Source: Coturnix japonica
Taxonomy: Eukaryota; Chordata; Aves; Galliformes; Phasianidae
NCBI RefSeq assembly: GCF_001577835.2
Contig: NC_029516.1
Location: forward strand, 78,472,801 to 78,536,800
Direction of reading: 5' to 3'
DNA length: 64,000 bases
Part shown: piece by piece, positions 26,030 to 59,950 of the stretch
Layout of the letters: the number at the start of each line of letters is the position of its first letter
Position numbering within the stretch: the first letter of the stretch is position 1
Position numbers and translations under genes: made by a program
Notes under the pieces: model-generated
Database searches by the model: none
What the model saw: the letters and a program-made list of their open reading frames with translations, nothing else
Told to the model about the DNA's origin: nothing

Positions 26030-26837
26030 TACCATTTGGAAAATGGAAAAGCCCCTTGCTCCAGCTATTAGGCCTGGTCCAGGATTACCAGGATATCTGC
26101 GTAAATAGCTATACAGTTCTCAGTTCTACATAATTCAGCCTAATACGTTGTGCCTCATTCCTGTGTACTCCTAGGAAAGGATCCAGTTTATATCTGGAAA
26201 AGTAACCAGATGGGAGCACACAGAGCACTTTGTTTATGCACAAACCAAATTTGCAAGGTTGAAAATTTCTGTGAAATAAGTATTTGTCTAAAATATATAT
26301 ATATTTGGTCACTAACAACAACCACTTGTAAGAAAAAGCAGAAAACACCTCCTTGCATCTTCACAAGAACGCATAAGCCAAACGCTGCAGTTTCACCAGA
26401 TTTTGTTTCATTTTTACTTGCACTTGCTTCAGAAAAGAACACTGTTAAAGAATTCCTGGAGTAGAGACTCCCTTCTGAATCAAGAAAATCATAAGCATAA
26501 ACAATGCATCAGTCCTGGCCAGCAGATAGCACTTCGGGCATTGATGTATCGGTACAGTAAGTGGATTTTCAGACCTCTTTATGCACAATTTTATGTTTTG
26601 CTTACACTACTTCGAAATAAGTCCTATGATTTACAGACAGTACTGAATACTTTCTGAGCATCCATCAAAGAGCTTCACTGTATCGCTCATTTTAAAGTAG
26701 TTTACTTACCACTGCTTGCACCTAGAACTCACTTCTTAAAGTAGTACGTGCCACCCAATTCATAAGACTCAGAAGCTGTATTATTTATGCAGGATATTAG
26801 AGGATGAAGGGAAAAAAATCCAGCCAAGCTTTCTGAT

Positions 26838-26910
26838 TTTTTGGTCCTGTGTGGAGCCAGGAGTTGTACATGATGATCCCTGTAGATCCCTGTAGATCCC
26901 CATAGTACTT
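26838..26910 (+). mobile_element. Possible CR1 3' remnant
   Basis: TTTTTGGTCCTGTGTGGAGC and the GATGATCCCTGTAGATCCC repeats look like a decayed CR1 3' end of the type at 61640-62014, with a small 10-bp tandem expansion. Confidence 0.4.
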
Positions 26911-27785
26911 GGGATGTACTATGACTAAGATTCATATGCCTGTGAGGAAAGGGTTTTTTGTTTAGCCTGTTATGTTGCCCGTGATAACAAGTACAACAAC
27001 ACAGATATTTTGACCGTGCCAATAAAAATACGTTCTGTCTTGTTGGTAACAGGAGTGAGCATAGCAGGAGGACAATGACGGCATGTGGTCTGGTTCAGGA
27101 AAATCTTTATGTCCCATCTTGTACACAGAGATGACCAACTGTTCTTACCTCAAAGTTTGAGTTCAGTAAAGCCACCTGTTTTATCCAGAGGTGGAAAAGA
27201 TTCTATACTACTAGATCCAAATAGGACACAAGAGAAGACTCCCAAATTAAATGCAAGCCAGACTTCCTCAAGCAAAAGCAAGGGGTAGGGCTGATAAATA
27301 CAGAAAAAGAACTGGTTATTTTTCCACCAGCAGGATTCACGTACAAAGCTAGACAGAACCACATGCACACTGAAAACCTTCTCCAGATTTTATAGGATTA
27401 AAGGCACCCACTTTTAGATAAAAAGTACTAGAAAGCCCAATAATGAGACTTGATACTGCTTTGAATCAAGACAGCTCAAGTGTCTCTGCACTTGTAAAAC
27501 AGGCAATTGACAACCTGACACAATACACACATAATTAAAAATCGACTCTATTGAGGAACTGCCCATTGTGCCAGATGCTCTCTGTACTAACTGAGAGAGC
27601 CTGTGGGAAAAAAATATAGTTCAACAGCACACTATATACAATAAGAACTGCCCAGGGAGCTTTATTAGTTAACCGTTTCCAATGTTGATAATACCAACAT
27701 GACTAAAAGCAAAACTTTAGAACGCAATTCATGTAGAGAAATAACTAAATGTAAAAAGTGACTGGTTTACTTTTATTTATATACT

Positions 27786-28640
27786 GTAGAATGGTTTGGG
27801 TTGGAAGGGACCTCAAGGACCTTCAAGTTCCAACTCCCCTGCCACAGCCAGGGCTACCAGCTGCTAGATCACGTGCTAGATAAGACTGCCCAGGGCCCCA
27901 TTAAACCTGGCCTTAAACACCTCCAGGGATGGGGCATCCACAACCTCTATGGGTACCTGTTTCAGCACCTCACCACTCTCAAAGTAAAAAACTTCCCCCC
28001 AACATCCAATCTAAACTTTCCTTCCTTGAGTTTAAAACCATTTCCCCTTATCCAGTCAATATCTACCCTTGTAAAAAGATCTTCCTCTTATTTATAAACT
28101 CCCTTTAAATATTGGAAGGCTGCAATGAGGTCTCCCCACAGCTTTCTCTTTTCTAGGCTGAACATGTTCCTTCAGCCTCTTTTCATAGGAGAGGTGCACC
28201 AGCCCTTGGATCAACTTCGTGGCCCTCCTCTGGACCCTCTCCAAAAATACACAACTTTACTGTGTTGGGAATCCCAGACATGGACACGTTACTCCAGCTG
28301 GGGTCTCATGAGGGCAGAATAGAGAGGGACAAACTACTCCCTCACCCTGCTGGCCACCATTCTTCTGATGGAGCCTACAATACCATTAGCCTTCCATGTT
28401 GCAGGCACACACTGCTGACTCATATTAAGCTTTTCATCTACCAAGACCCCTAAAGTCCTTCACAGTAGGGTTACTTTCAAGGAGTTCTTTTCCTAGTTTG
28501 TATATACAGCTGGGATTACTTCAACCCAAGTGCAGCACTTCACATTTTGCTTTGTTGAACCTCATTAAGTTCACCAGGGCTCACCTTTCAAGTTTATCAA
28601 GGTTCCTCTGAATGGCATCCCTTCCTTCTGCTGTATCAAT
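27786..28640 (-). mobile_element. CR1 LINE fragment, about 0.85 kb
   Basis: Antisense CR1 from the 3' tail inward: CCAGGGATGGGGCATCCACA, CATAGGAGAGGTGCACCAGC, GACCCTCTCC, then the CTCATATTAAGCTTTTCATC block. Among the longest copies here. Confidence 0.9.
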
Positions 28641-29109
28641 GCACTGCAGTGAGAAGTGCTATAGATTTTGAAGAAAATTTGAAACAGAAACCAATTTATT
28701 TGCTAGTCCTGTTAGCCACTACTCATTCCTGAGAAAACACTGCCAGGAAGGAACATAGAAATACTGTCAAAGCAGCTAGACATGTCTACACATTTATTTG
28801 CAGTGTGTCCCAACAGAGTTCAGTGACACTTGGCTTAGAAAAGCATATTGACACAGCACATTTTTCCAAGGGAAAAAAAAAAGCAACAATCGTTATTTGT
28901 ATACCATGCCTTTTAGTGTGGATTCTCTAATGCAAACTCCAAGGGTTCATCATCACTTATTTTCTGGGGCCATGAGCCTTACAAAAAGTATAACCTTACT
29001 TTGTTGAGCAGCACGTAATTTTGGCCCTCCAATCCATCATCTGAAATCAAAATTAAACCATCATTTATCAGTTTAATTAGTAACATGCTTGACATTTCCT
29101 ACTTGATCT

Positions 29110-29130
29110 ATTTATTTATTTATTTTAGGA
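29110..29130 (+). repeat. (TTTA)n short tandem repeat
   Basis: About five TTTA units. It gives overlapping AATAAA motifs on the minus strand, in the far 3' flank of CIP2A. Confidence 0.85.
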
Positions 29131-30711
29131 GTAGTTTCTGGCAGAAAGTGAGGAAAAAATACCATTCAGCTGCCTCTTTCTTGTGACCAAGAGACTGAAA
29201 TAGTAATGAATTAATGTCTGCAAACTTATTTTGACACTCAAAGTTCTTAATCCATTACACTTAAGTAGAAATTCATAGTTAACGAGAAACACTCAACTCA
29301 GCAGTTTTAACACTTATTTTCTGACCATTTTAAGCAATAACCATGTTTTATGCAAAGAGGAAGCCAAACTGTGTGTTTTACTAATTTACCTCACTTAAAC
29401 AGAATACTTAGGACACATAGCAATTTGTTTTTTATTCACCTAGTCTTCACAGAGACCAGAACAACCACAAGTAAAAGCCGTACACATTATGTCATAAAAA
29501 TATGTACAGTTTAGAAGCAGGCTAAAATAGATGCAATTCATATGACTCGTATAATTGCAACTGAATGCACAAGGTTATACTTAGTCATGAGTTGAGCAGA
29601 TACAATAAAATATCTATGACACAAAGGAAGATAAGAAACTCAGGTGTCTTGAGACCTAGCCATTACAAATTAGATACAAATAAAATCACTAATGCTACAG
29701 AAGAGGATATATATGAAATAAACTCTGTTAGTTCTACCAAAACACATATATTAATGAAGTAATTCTGACAACTGCTAAAAGACATTCATGTCATACTTGA
29801 ACTAAGGACAGGAAAGTGTTCAGCCATGCAAGAACTCAAGTTCAAGTCCAGATTTTTCACATGAAATTACACCTTAGAAGAAATTTCCTAAATAGTTATA
29901 CTATAAGCAATATATGAAATTCTGTTTGAGCAGAAAGTGGCAATTCTGACAACAGTTAACAGTGTATCAGATAAGACTGTTAAAAAAAGTGCAGAATCTT
30001 TTTAAAGAATATAAAAAGCGATGCAGGCTTATGAAAGTATTATCTAGTATTTAAAAAATAGTTCTGAATCCATGTATTTCATTTTAGCAAACTTTCCCAA
30101 AATGATTCTACTAAAAATTAATAATAGAAATCACTCCAATTCAGTGATCTGCTTGCTCAAATTAATCTCCTCAAAATTAGAAACACATCCACACATTTAT
30201 TTTTCAGGAAGTATTTGCATTAATATGCTGGCAAATACAGCTTTCAGTATAATGCATTCTAATTAAATAATCCATTTTATTTCTATTCTTGTGCCTTAGG
30301 CATCAGGAAGCAGCTCTGCACAAATAATAGGTGGTATTCAGAAGAGCGAAAATTAACAAGATTAAATGATGAAAGTGCTTACCCTATGAAGAATACTTTC
30401 CTGATAGCCAATAGCAGAATAAACTAACAAAAAGGCTGAGTGACTCCCATTTTGCTATCTATCCATTTGGGAAGGTTAGTCACCAACAACAGTAACATCC
30501 AGGTGCTAGTACAGATAAATAATAGTTCTACCAAGCTCATCAGAAGATCTGTTTGCTGTACAGTAGCTCAGTGGTTTCAAAAAGAACTTCCATAATTCTA
30601 TCTTTTATTCTCAATCGATATTGAACTACTTCAGTTTTTAGGTGGCTCTTCTTTAGCCAGATAGTATATTAGCTTCGTGTTTAAAACTTTTTAAATATAC
30701 ATTAATTCATA

Positions 30712-30717
30712 TTTATT
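30712..30717 (-). terminator. CIP2A: Candidate CIP2A poly(A) signal
   Basis: AATAAA on the minus strand lies 28 nt past the stop codon. Using it would give an unusually short 3' UTR. Further AATAAA motifs occur beyond (for example near 30.28, 30.20 and 29.11-29.13 kb), so a longer 3' UTR is also possible. Confidence 0.4.
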
Positions 30718-30744
30718 TTCTATTAAAACCTTTATGACAGAGCC

Positions 30745-52425
<21,681 letters not shown>

Positions 52426-52660
52426 GACGCCCAGAAACGCTTCCTCAGAGGCTCGAGCAGCATATCCCGTTCGTACTTCCCGCCGCCGCCGCCATTTTGA
52501 CGACACTGAACGGGAATGCCCGCCTACCCGCGGGGCACGACGGGAGCCATCTTCCTTCCGGGGGCACGGAATGGGAGTGGCCATAGTGAAATACTACTTG
52601 TATATCCCTACTACAAAATAACGGAGTTTAGAAGTTATAAGCATCAAATGATGTCAGATT

Positions 52661-52718
52661 TTTATTGTGTATACTTTGTATAAGCATATATCAGTTTTGC
52701 CATAAGCTACTGCTTTAT
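52661..52718 (-). terminator. SH2D1B: Candidate SH2D1B poly(A) signals
   Basis: Minus-strand AATAAA at 52718-52713 and 52666-52661 are the first canonical signals seen after the stop at 53602. The 3' UTR would then cross a CR1 copy and end only about 0.2-0.3 kb before the CIP2A start codon. No closer AATAAA was noticed. Confidence 0.35.
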
Positions 52719-52767
52719 TATGAACACTCATTATTTTTGCAATGCTCTCTTAACAGATTCACAACAC

Positions 52768-53246
52768 CACAGAATCATAGAGATTGGAAGGGATGTCTGA
52801 GATTATCTAGTCCGTGTATTGTCTGACCTACTAAACTCATGATTTTTTTTTTGTCCTCTTTTTCTTACGCTTTAATAAAAAAATAAATGTCGTTACTTAT
52901 ATAAAATAACTATATTATATACTTCACGTGTGGCTCAAGACAATTTCACTCATTGTGGCCCAGGCAAGCCAAAAAGTTGGACACCCATGAGTCCAAACCC
53001 CTGCTAAACCAGTTCTCTACACCCGGTTGCACAAGAAAACATCCAGACAAGTCTTGAAGATCTCCTGAGAAGAAACCTGCCTCTCTGGGCAGCACATGCC
53101 AGTGCTCTGTCACCCTCAAAGTAAAGAAGTTCTTCCTCATGTTCATATAGAACTTTCTATGTTCCAGTTTGTGCCCATTGTTCATTGTCTTGTTGCTGGA
53201 CACCACTGAAAAGAGCCTGGCCCCATCTACTTGACAGCTGTCTTTA
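52768..53246 (-). mobile_element. CR1 LINE fragment split by AT-rich DNA
   Basis: The tail CACAGAATCATAGAGATTGG at the left and the body (CACCCTCAAAGTAAAGAAGT, AGAAGTTCTTCCTCATGTTC) at 52.95-53.25 kb are parted by about 130 nt of AT-rich sequence. It lies in the inferred SH2D1B 3' UTR. Confidence 0.78.
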
Positions 53247-53601
53247 GATATAAGATTTATAAAATAACAGATTCTATGTTCATCAGTCAGCATCTTGGAA
53301 AGTTTGTTTAAAAAAACAACAAATACACATACACAAGTAAACAAGTACACACACCCTTTCCCCCATATAATTATCCACATGTCAGAAAAACTAATTCTCT
53401 TAATGATGAGCAAAAAATACATAGTAGTTTGTGCTGAATCTACTGGAGGTAAAATGCAGTTGCTCTGTTAATCTACAAAAGGCACTAATTCTAGTGGTAT
53501 AGATAGATAGCTTTGAATATCCAACTGTTAACTCTCTCCAGTTGGTGTGCTGTGGTGCAGCCTAAAATGGTGCCTTTCCAATTCATCAGGTTGCAGATCA
53601 T

Positions 53602-53639
53602 TCAAGATAAGACATCAACATAATCACTGTCATCAATTT
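53602..53639 (-). CDS. SH2D1B: SH2D1B exon 4 with stop
   Basis: [12 protein letters not shown] then TGA. ACAG acceptor after a TTCTTTT tract. It carries the conserved C-terminal tyrosine. Confidence 0.92.
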
Positions 53640-56600
53640 CTGTAAAAGAAGAAAGAAACAGATCATGTCATTGCTAATTGCTTTTCTGAAAGACCCCTCT
53701 AAGCAAGATGGCATGTTGCCATGTACCTATGTAGATATTATTAATCCAGTCTGATTTATCAGTATTCTGTCTGCTATTTCACAACCAGTGTTTAGACTTA
53801 GTTTTCTATGGACTGGGTCTTCCAGGCAATTCCGCATGTGGAAGCAAAGCCTGTATTGCCCTTTCTAAATCAGCAAGCTTTGTAATTAAATGGTTGTATC
53901 CATATGAGGCACTTTCTTCCTGAGAAAGTTAAACATCTTGAATCATATATAGTCAGTAAATCAGATCAATAGTGCTGGTAGCTGTGATTGTAGTGTAACA
54001 CAGCTTTTGTTCTTTTAATAAATATTCCCAACAGAAAAGCCCTTAGCTGGGAGGAGAGCTCAAAAAACCATCTTAGACCTCGCTAGATTTATTATTATTA
54101 TTATTATTTAGAATCCAGGGAAAAGGCAGAAATTGAACACTTAGGACACTGTGTTGAAACCTACCATCTTTTCAAGTAGCCACCTTCAGAAAAGTGTTTC
54201 TTGGTCTAGAACACAATGTTAAAAGCTGTCTAACAACCAGTAGTGCAGCCCCAGGGACTAAACTCTCTGGTTCCAGATCTGTCATCCTGAGCACAAGGCT
54301 GTATACTTCTTATTTTCAGCATACTAACTAAAAAAGGTCATGTCCTAACACAAATCACAATAACCTACAAGCTAGATTTTGGTATAAAAGTAGCTTTTGA
54401 CCTGGACAACAAAGTCAAGGACAGTCTCAACTATCACTGAAATATAAGGGCCTGTCAGCTTGGCAGAACCACATTGTGTAAGACTATTTCTCAGCCTTCT
54501 GTAGTCTAAGAGCACTGATACTCATGGAGTGAGTTTTGGGCAATACCATGCTTTACCATCTGTACCTAGATTTATTCTGTTAATTTATGGTAGATGAGTG
54601 TATGTAACCTGTGATCTAGAACTAATCAGTTTCCAGTGAATGTAAAAAAGAAGGAAGGATCTTGAGTTTCTGTCCATGCAAGCTTGTCTCAGAGAATATA
54701 TAGAAATTATTCACCTGTCAATGCAATTGTTGTCTTAATAAAAAGACAGAGACTAAACAAGATTTCTCACCATTGTAAATGTCATCATTTCCTAACTTGA
54801 GCTTCTGGATTCTTCGTGAGGAGCTTGTTTTCTTGACTGGGTAGCGAAGCTTTGTTACTATCCCTTGGTTTGGCTTTTCATAGTTATATATTAAATCCTT
54901 TAATGTTCTGAAGACCTTTTCTGGAACACCTTCAGCAGTCTGCAAGGAAAGAAAAACTAAGTTTGTTTGAAGTTGTGTTTCCATACGGTATCTGTAATGA
55001 GAACCGTGCATAACTTGTTCACTAAGGGACATTTTGTAAGCATGTATGGTGACAGAATACTGTTCTGTACACAATAGGTACACTTGTGTGGTGGTGTGGT
55101 TATGGTACCAAGCATAACCTCCTTCACCAGCCCTGCTTGTGTGCACTGCAGCCAAGGGAAAGCTGTTTAGTGCTTGCTTCCTGGCTTTAGATCACAGGCT
55201 TCCCATCTTAGAAAGAACAAACGTAACAATTTTTTGGTTGAAGATCTGAAACCATCCACCATCACTGCTTCTAGATAGTCTAGTAGATATTATGACTCCT
55301 GTAGCTATTTCTTTATTGCTAAATACAATATAGTACAAAGTTGAAGCTTGGCTCAGTCCTCTACAGCATTGTTCAGTAGAGTGAAAGCATTACAGACTTC
55401 CCTCTGGAACACAAGTTTATCAGGAACATATTTCAATCCCATTTAAAATGTTGGATTTGGACAACTATGTGACAAGCAGAAGCCAAGTGTTTTATGCTAT
55501 ATTAACATGACTGAGAAAGGACACCTGCAGAAGCAGCTAACACATCTGGGGGCCCAAATGAGCACCAGCTTTCACTTTTAGGTGGGAATTAGTTATTTGT
55601 CTCAGTTTTGTCCCAGTTTGTATCACCTGCCTTTTATCTTAATCTCTGAGTTTTTTCAGTCTTGCTTTTCCTATTTCATTTCTATCAACAACCTGTTGGG
55701 AGGAGTAGGGTGTGGGCAAGCAGTTGTAGGGGTGCTGGTCAGGGTCAGCACAGCCTGCTACATTCTAGAAAGTTCATGGCTAGACCTGGCTATTGAAAAA
55801 AAAAACAAACAATCCCCCACATCTCCATCAGTATACTATTTTCAGTATATTTTATTAAACCAAATTAATCTGACTTAAAAACTAGAAGAACAGAAGACTT
55901 CTTTCACAGGCTAGGCCCTGCAAAGAGAATTAAGTTTGAAAAAACTTAAAGAGTTTATTTTCCGTTGATAGGTGCGACAGCAAAACCTGAAGAGTGGCTA
56001 TAATCCAAAATAGATTACTTTTTTTGAAAACAAATCATTCAGTTCTTCATGAGAAATTGTATCTCTCACACTGAATCCAAACCACTAATAAGCAAGAGTG
56101 ACCAGCATATGACATTTTGGTATGGCCTTTGTAAAGTGAGTTTGATGACCTCGTTCTTCTTAAATGCTACTTAATTATTGGAAGTCCTGTTGACTATTCC
56201 TATTCCCAGTCATGGCTTGATCCAGTTTATAAAATGTCCTCTTGGCTTGCCTATAAATTGAAGATTTCTTTGTGCAGGGATCTGATTGATACAGTCTGCT
56301 CTTATGCCTTTTCCAGCAGCGAGCAGCATTATCTGAAGTAATTACTTTCGGTGCTGCAGAAAAGCACAGAATTATAGATATTGTGGCAGCTTCACTCTAA
56401 TGAGCAGGTCTTTTAAAATCAGGATGTTCAATATTCAGAGCCCCTAGACTCTAGATGCTCTGGAAGAGCTTCCAAATAGAAAAAGCTAATTAGGAACATA
56501 AGTGCTGAAAGCTATAGTTTTTTCTTCAACAATGTAAAAAAGAAATGGTCAAATCAGGAAGTAGATGGTCAACAGACAGCTGATTCATTTAGGTAATAAG

Positions 56601-59600
56601 GGATTTCTACAGAGATAGTAACTACTTATAAACTCATATGCAAGTATATGAGAAAGTATATCAGAAAAGGAACCTGGAAGTGCATAAGTTGTTTTGAAGT
56701 AACATCTCCTATTTATTTTCATAGTACAACAGATATGAAAGAACACAATAGCACTATTTGATTGAGCAAATTCTCAGCTATGAAACACTATTTTTCAACA
56801 CAGACATCGCCACTAGCTATGCATTTTCACTAGTGATGAAACACACTACCTACCACCTCACTGTGCTCACATTTGCTGTTTGGTCTCCGTAAATATTTGG
56901 CACACATCAGTGAATGTCAGTGGGTGTAATTTTAATAGCATGGAGGAAACACATCACAGCCAGACAGCCGCCTTTGTGGCATCTGCACTTCCATTTCAGG
57001 TGCTGTTTGTCAGACTGCCCCTCCACTGCTATCTGTTGCATAGCAACAATACGTAATTGAATATTGGTGGGAAAGTTTAACCTTTACTGCCATACCACCA
57101 ACATCCGCCCCTGACATTGCTGGCCAACATAATAAAATAGGAGGCATTACTTTTGGAGAAGGCTTCCTATATTATTAGTTAATCTTTTCAAGTATATACT
57201 TTTTAAAAATTCATTAAAATTTTAAATAATGAGGTCTTTACAGATGAAAGGAGATTTGCTTACCTGTATTTTATAATATCCATTGTATTCCTTGAAGATA
57301 CGATATGTGTAGATCATTTCTTCAAAGCTATGAAAAACATTGTTGTATACATTATGTTTGTGTCAACTGTCAGACCACAGGAAAGGGCTTAGACTACTAC
57401 AGATGAATATGACACTAAGGTATTGGTTTTGTTTGCTTGCTTGTTTTTTTGTTGTTGTTTATGGAAGACCTTGAGCAATCATGTTCGCATCAGATAACTG
57501 CCTGAGCTCTCCTCCTGCTTCATAGGTCCATTTTTTTAATGTTGAGTTTCACATGACTAGAGCTTAAACAAAATAGATCTGGTAATTCAAAGTAATGAAA
57601 ATGCTTCTAGTTACATCCAGAAAGGCCTGGATGTCAATGTTACTTGTTCATAGACACTAAAGCACAAAATAGAGCCTAGAAGCTCACTGAAAGCTGCTTC
57701 CGTCATTGTAACATAAAGCAAACATGAAACTGCCATTACAGTGAAAACTTTTAATTCCAAATCAAATATTAAATGCCTATAAATAACTGCATATTATGAT
57801 TCAAACTAACAAACTAACTTGTTTGAGGACAAGGGAGATCTAGAGGCAGAAAACTAGCATGAGGTGAATTTATTTTGATAGGTTGACATATTGAATCACA
57901 AGAACAGAAGCAAGGGCAATAGATCTGGATTGAGGCGCTATCAAGACCTGGGACAGCTGTGGATGAGTTTGGAAGGAATGCCACGGAGAAAGAGGTGTGC
58001 ACTGTGCATGGTTAATGCTGAGATGCTTTTGGACCAGTCCCAACATTCTGACCCTTAGATCCTCCCCTTCAGTCAGTGGGTCAACTACAAATTGTGGTTG
58101 TTTTCTGTAGCCTGTGAATTGCTGTCTCTGTCCACGGATCAAATGAGAACTATTTTATTTATTTTTTAGCAAGGTGGGCATCAGTTTTTCTTATCAACCA
58201 TGTTACATGCTAAGCAATGCTTAAGATGCAGTTCTAGACCGGAAGCTGTCTTGAAACAGCACCGAGAATTTCTGTGTTGATGTCTCCAATTTTAGGACTG
58301 ATGCATTCCCCTTAAGCAGCTTTTCTTTCTCTAGTCTATCACTGACAGCCAGTCTCTCAGCTTCTGAGCCAGCTTCTGAACCACATCATCCCATTTGCTA
58401 TCTGAAAGCAACCTGTACTTTCACCTCTGCAAGCCAGTATCTATCATGCTGTTGCTGCTACTCTGTATTTCAACAATTGTATGTATTAATGCACAAACTA
58501 AAGTCACATACATCCTTTGGCTATATGATGTACTCTGTAGATATGCTGTCTATTACTGCAGTAGTTCAAACTCATTTAACGCACAGAAGACATAAGCACC
58601 TCTTTGCTTTTTTCATCTGCCTCTACTGAATAAGATCACAACAGCTGTACTCCCACATCAAAGCCTAGTATTGCTTCCTCCGTGCCAGGATCCCCATTTG
58701 TTGATTCAGACAGACTATGCATGCCATTTCCCTCCCTGATCTCTTTGCTTTGTACATTGTCTCCTTCCACACTCATTGCAGGCAGGCTCCTCCAGCTCCC
58801 TCTTCAAGGTCTCTGTTTGTAACTCATCTGCCATTTCTCCTCTGTCATTCCCAGATGATCCTTTCTTCTACTCACCAACCCAACAGTATTCCATTTCCTC
58901 CTCCCTTTTTCTCCCTTCTCCTTTGATTTGTTTTAAAAGCAGTGAGATTTTGATTATTGATAAAACATATTTCCTGATATTCCTGAGCTCATTAAATGTT
59001 ATGCTACATTTATTTTTTTCATGTCACTCTCAAACACACCCTCAAGGAATGTGTAAAATTCAATGGGTTCACACAAAAAGGACTAGTTACTAGTTCATAA
59101 ACTGAACACATTAAGAACAGATTGGTTACTTATGAAAAAAAATGTAAAACAGACTTTATGAACAGGAAAAAAGTGCTGTTCCCAACAGCAGAAGAAAATA
59201 ATCCAGTTTTAATTGTTTTAAGCTAAGCAGTTTTCTATCCCCATCTTGTTCACGGGCTTGTCATGAATTTGAGTAGGACGTGACAGGTTCTATCTCAGCT
59301 TATCTTCTCACATCAGATAAACTTTGTGGGAAACACAAGGCTAATGTTTCATCAGATAATCAGCATGCATATGAAAAAGAAAATTTTTATGTCCAACTGT
59401 GGGACTTTTCAGTGTCTCAGCAGTGCTAAAATGGTATTTACTCATTGTTATAACACAGGTAGCAACTCTGAGTGAGATTCTCCTCACCGTGTTTTGGCAG
59501 GCTGAGGTATTTTCTCTGGGATCTCTCTATTGTCTGCAGAGAGACAACAGCATCAGCAGAGAACAGTTCATCCATTCTCTGTTGTATGAATTGTTTTTAC

Positions 59601-59910
59601 AAATGTCACCCACTCACCACTCACTATAAAGAAAACCTAAGGCAACCAACATCGCTTGAATACATCTACAGACATACTGTTAACATTAGGGAAGAACTAT
59701 TAACGTTAGAAAAGGAGAAGTCTTAGTTTTTTATCTATTTGAAATCTCATTAGAAATTTAATATTAAAATACTTACAAAACACACAGACACAAGGCTCCA
59801 GCCATGCTTTCGCTCTCTCGTATTAAATAGCTACCATTCTTTCCTTTCTTGCACAGCAGTTCTTCACATGCTTTACGTGATATCTTTCCATGAAAAAATG
59901 GGAACTCCAT
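53602..59910 (-). CDS. SH2D1B: SH2D1B / EAT-2 single-SH2 adaptor, complete
   Basis: Four exons (59910-59777, 57327-57264, 54939-54771, 53639-53602) give 134 residues; human EAT-2 has 132. EAT-2 binds phosphotyrosine switch motifs of SLAM-family receptors in NK and other immune cells and signals through tyrosines in its short tail. The SH2 domain fills residues 1-100, with HGKI at 7-10, the phosphotyrosine-binding Arg31 in YLIRES, and IYTYRIF and EKPNQGIV later. The tail has Tyr121 (DDIYNEI) and Tyr129 (SDYVDV). The ending SDYVDVLS matches human EAT-2 SDYVDVLP and argues against SAP (SH2D1A). Exon 2 is 64 nt, as I recall for the family. All joins are in phase and canonical. Its neighbour CIP2A is unexpected, since mammalian SH2D1B lies elsewhere. 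Confidence 0.93.
54087..54109 (+). repeat. (ATT)n microsatellite
   Basis: About seven ATT units in SH2D1B intron 3. Confidence 0.9.
54771..54939 (-). CDS. SH2D1B: SH2D1B exon 3
   Basis: 169 nt encoding [20 protein letters not shown], then EKPNQGIV and the tail to DDIYN. GCAG acceptor, GTGAGA donor. Confidence 0.95.
57264..57327 (-). CDS. SH2D1B: SH2D1B exon 2
   Basis: 64 nt encoding [20 protein letters not shown] and Q. CATAG acceptor, GTAAGC donor. It aligns without gaps to human EAT-2. Confidence 0.94.
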
Positions 59911-59950
59911 GGACAAATAGATACAAAGTCTCTCGTCTTTCAGACCAATT
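59777..59950 (-). CDS. SH2D1B: SH2D1B start exon
   Basis: Coding from ATG at 59910: [20 protein letters not shown] through [10 protein letters not shown], with a GTAAGT donor. A strong pyrimidine-rich acceptor (TTTTTCTAG) 40 nt upstream of the ATG suggests the 5' UTR is spliced. The ATG has T at -3 and G at +4. Confidence 0.9.

Larger units (their letters stand above)
12413..30690. other. Gene-poor region between the MYH locus and CIP2A
   Basis: About 18 kb without a recognisable coding exon. It holds roughly ten CR1 fragments listed separately, a (TG)12 tract and a poly(T) run. Stretches 12.4-15.2, 16.7-18.5, 21-22.9, 23.7-25.7 and 28.7-30.7 kb show nothing I can name. The longest non-CR1 open frame (25104-25712) is overlapped by open frames on the other strand and has no motif. 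Confidence 0.5.

Noticed and set aside
52426-52584. In-frame N-terminal extension of CIP2A from an ATG at 52584
   Set aside because: The human start aligns with 52425, and the extension is Arg-rich translation of a GC-rich promoter.
53602-59910. SH2D1A (SAP) as the identity
   Set aside because: The tail SDYVDVLS and the IYTYRIF and EKPNQG wording match EAT-2, not SAP.
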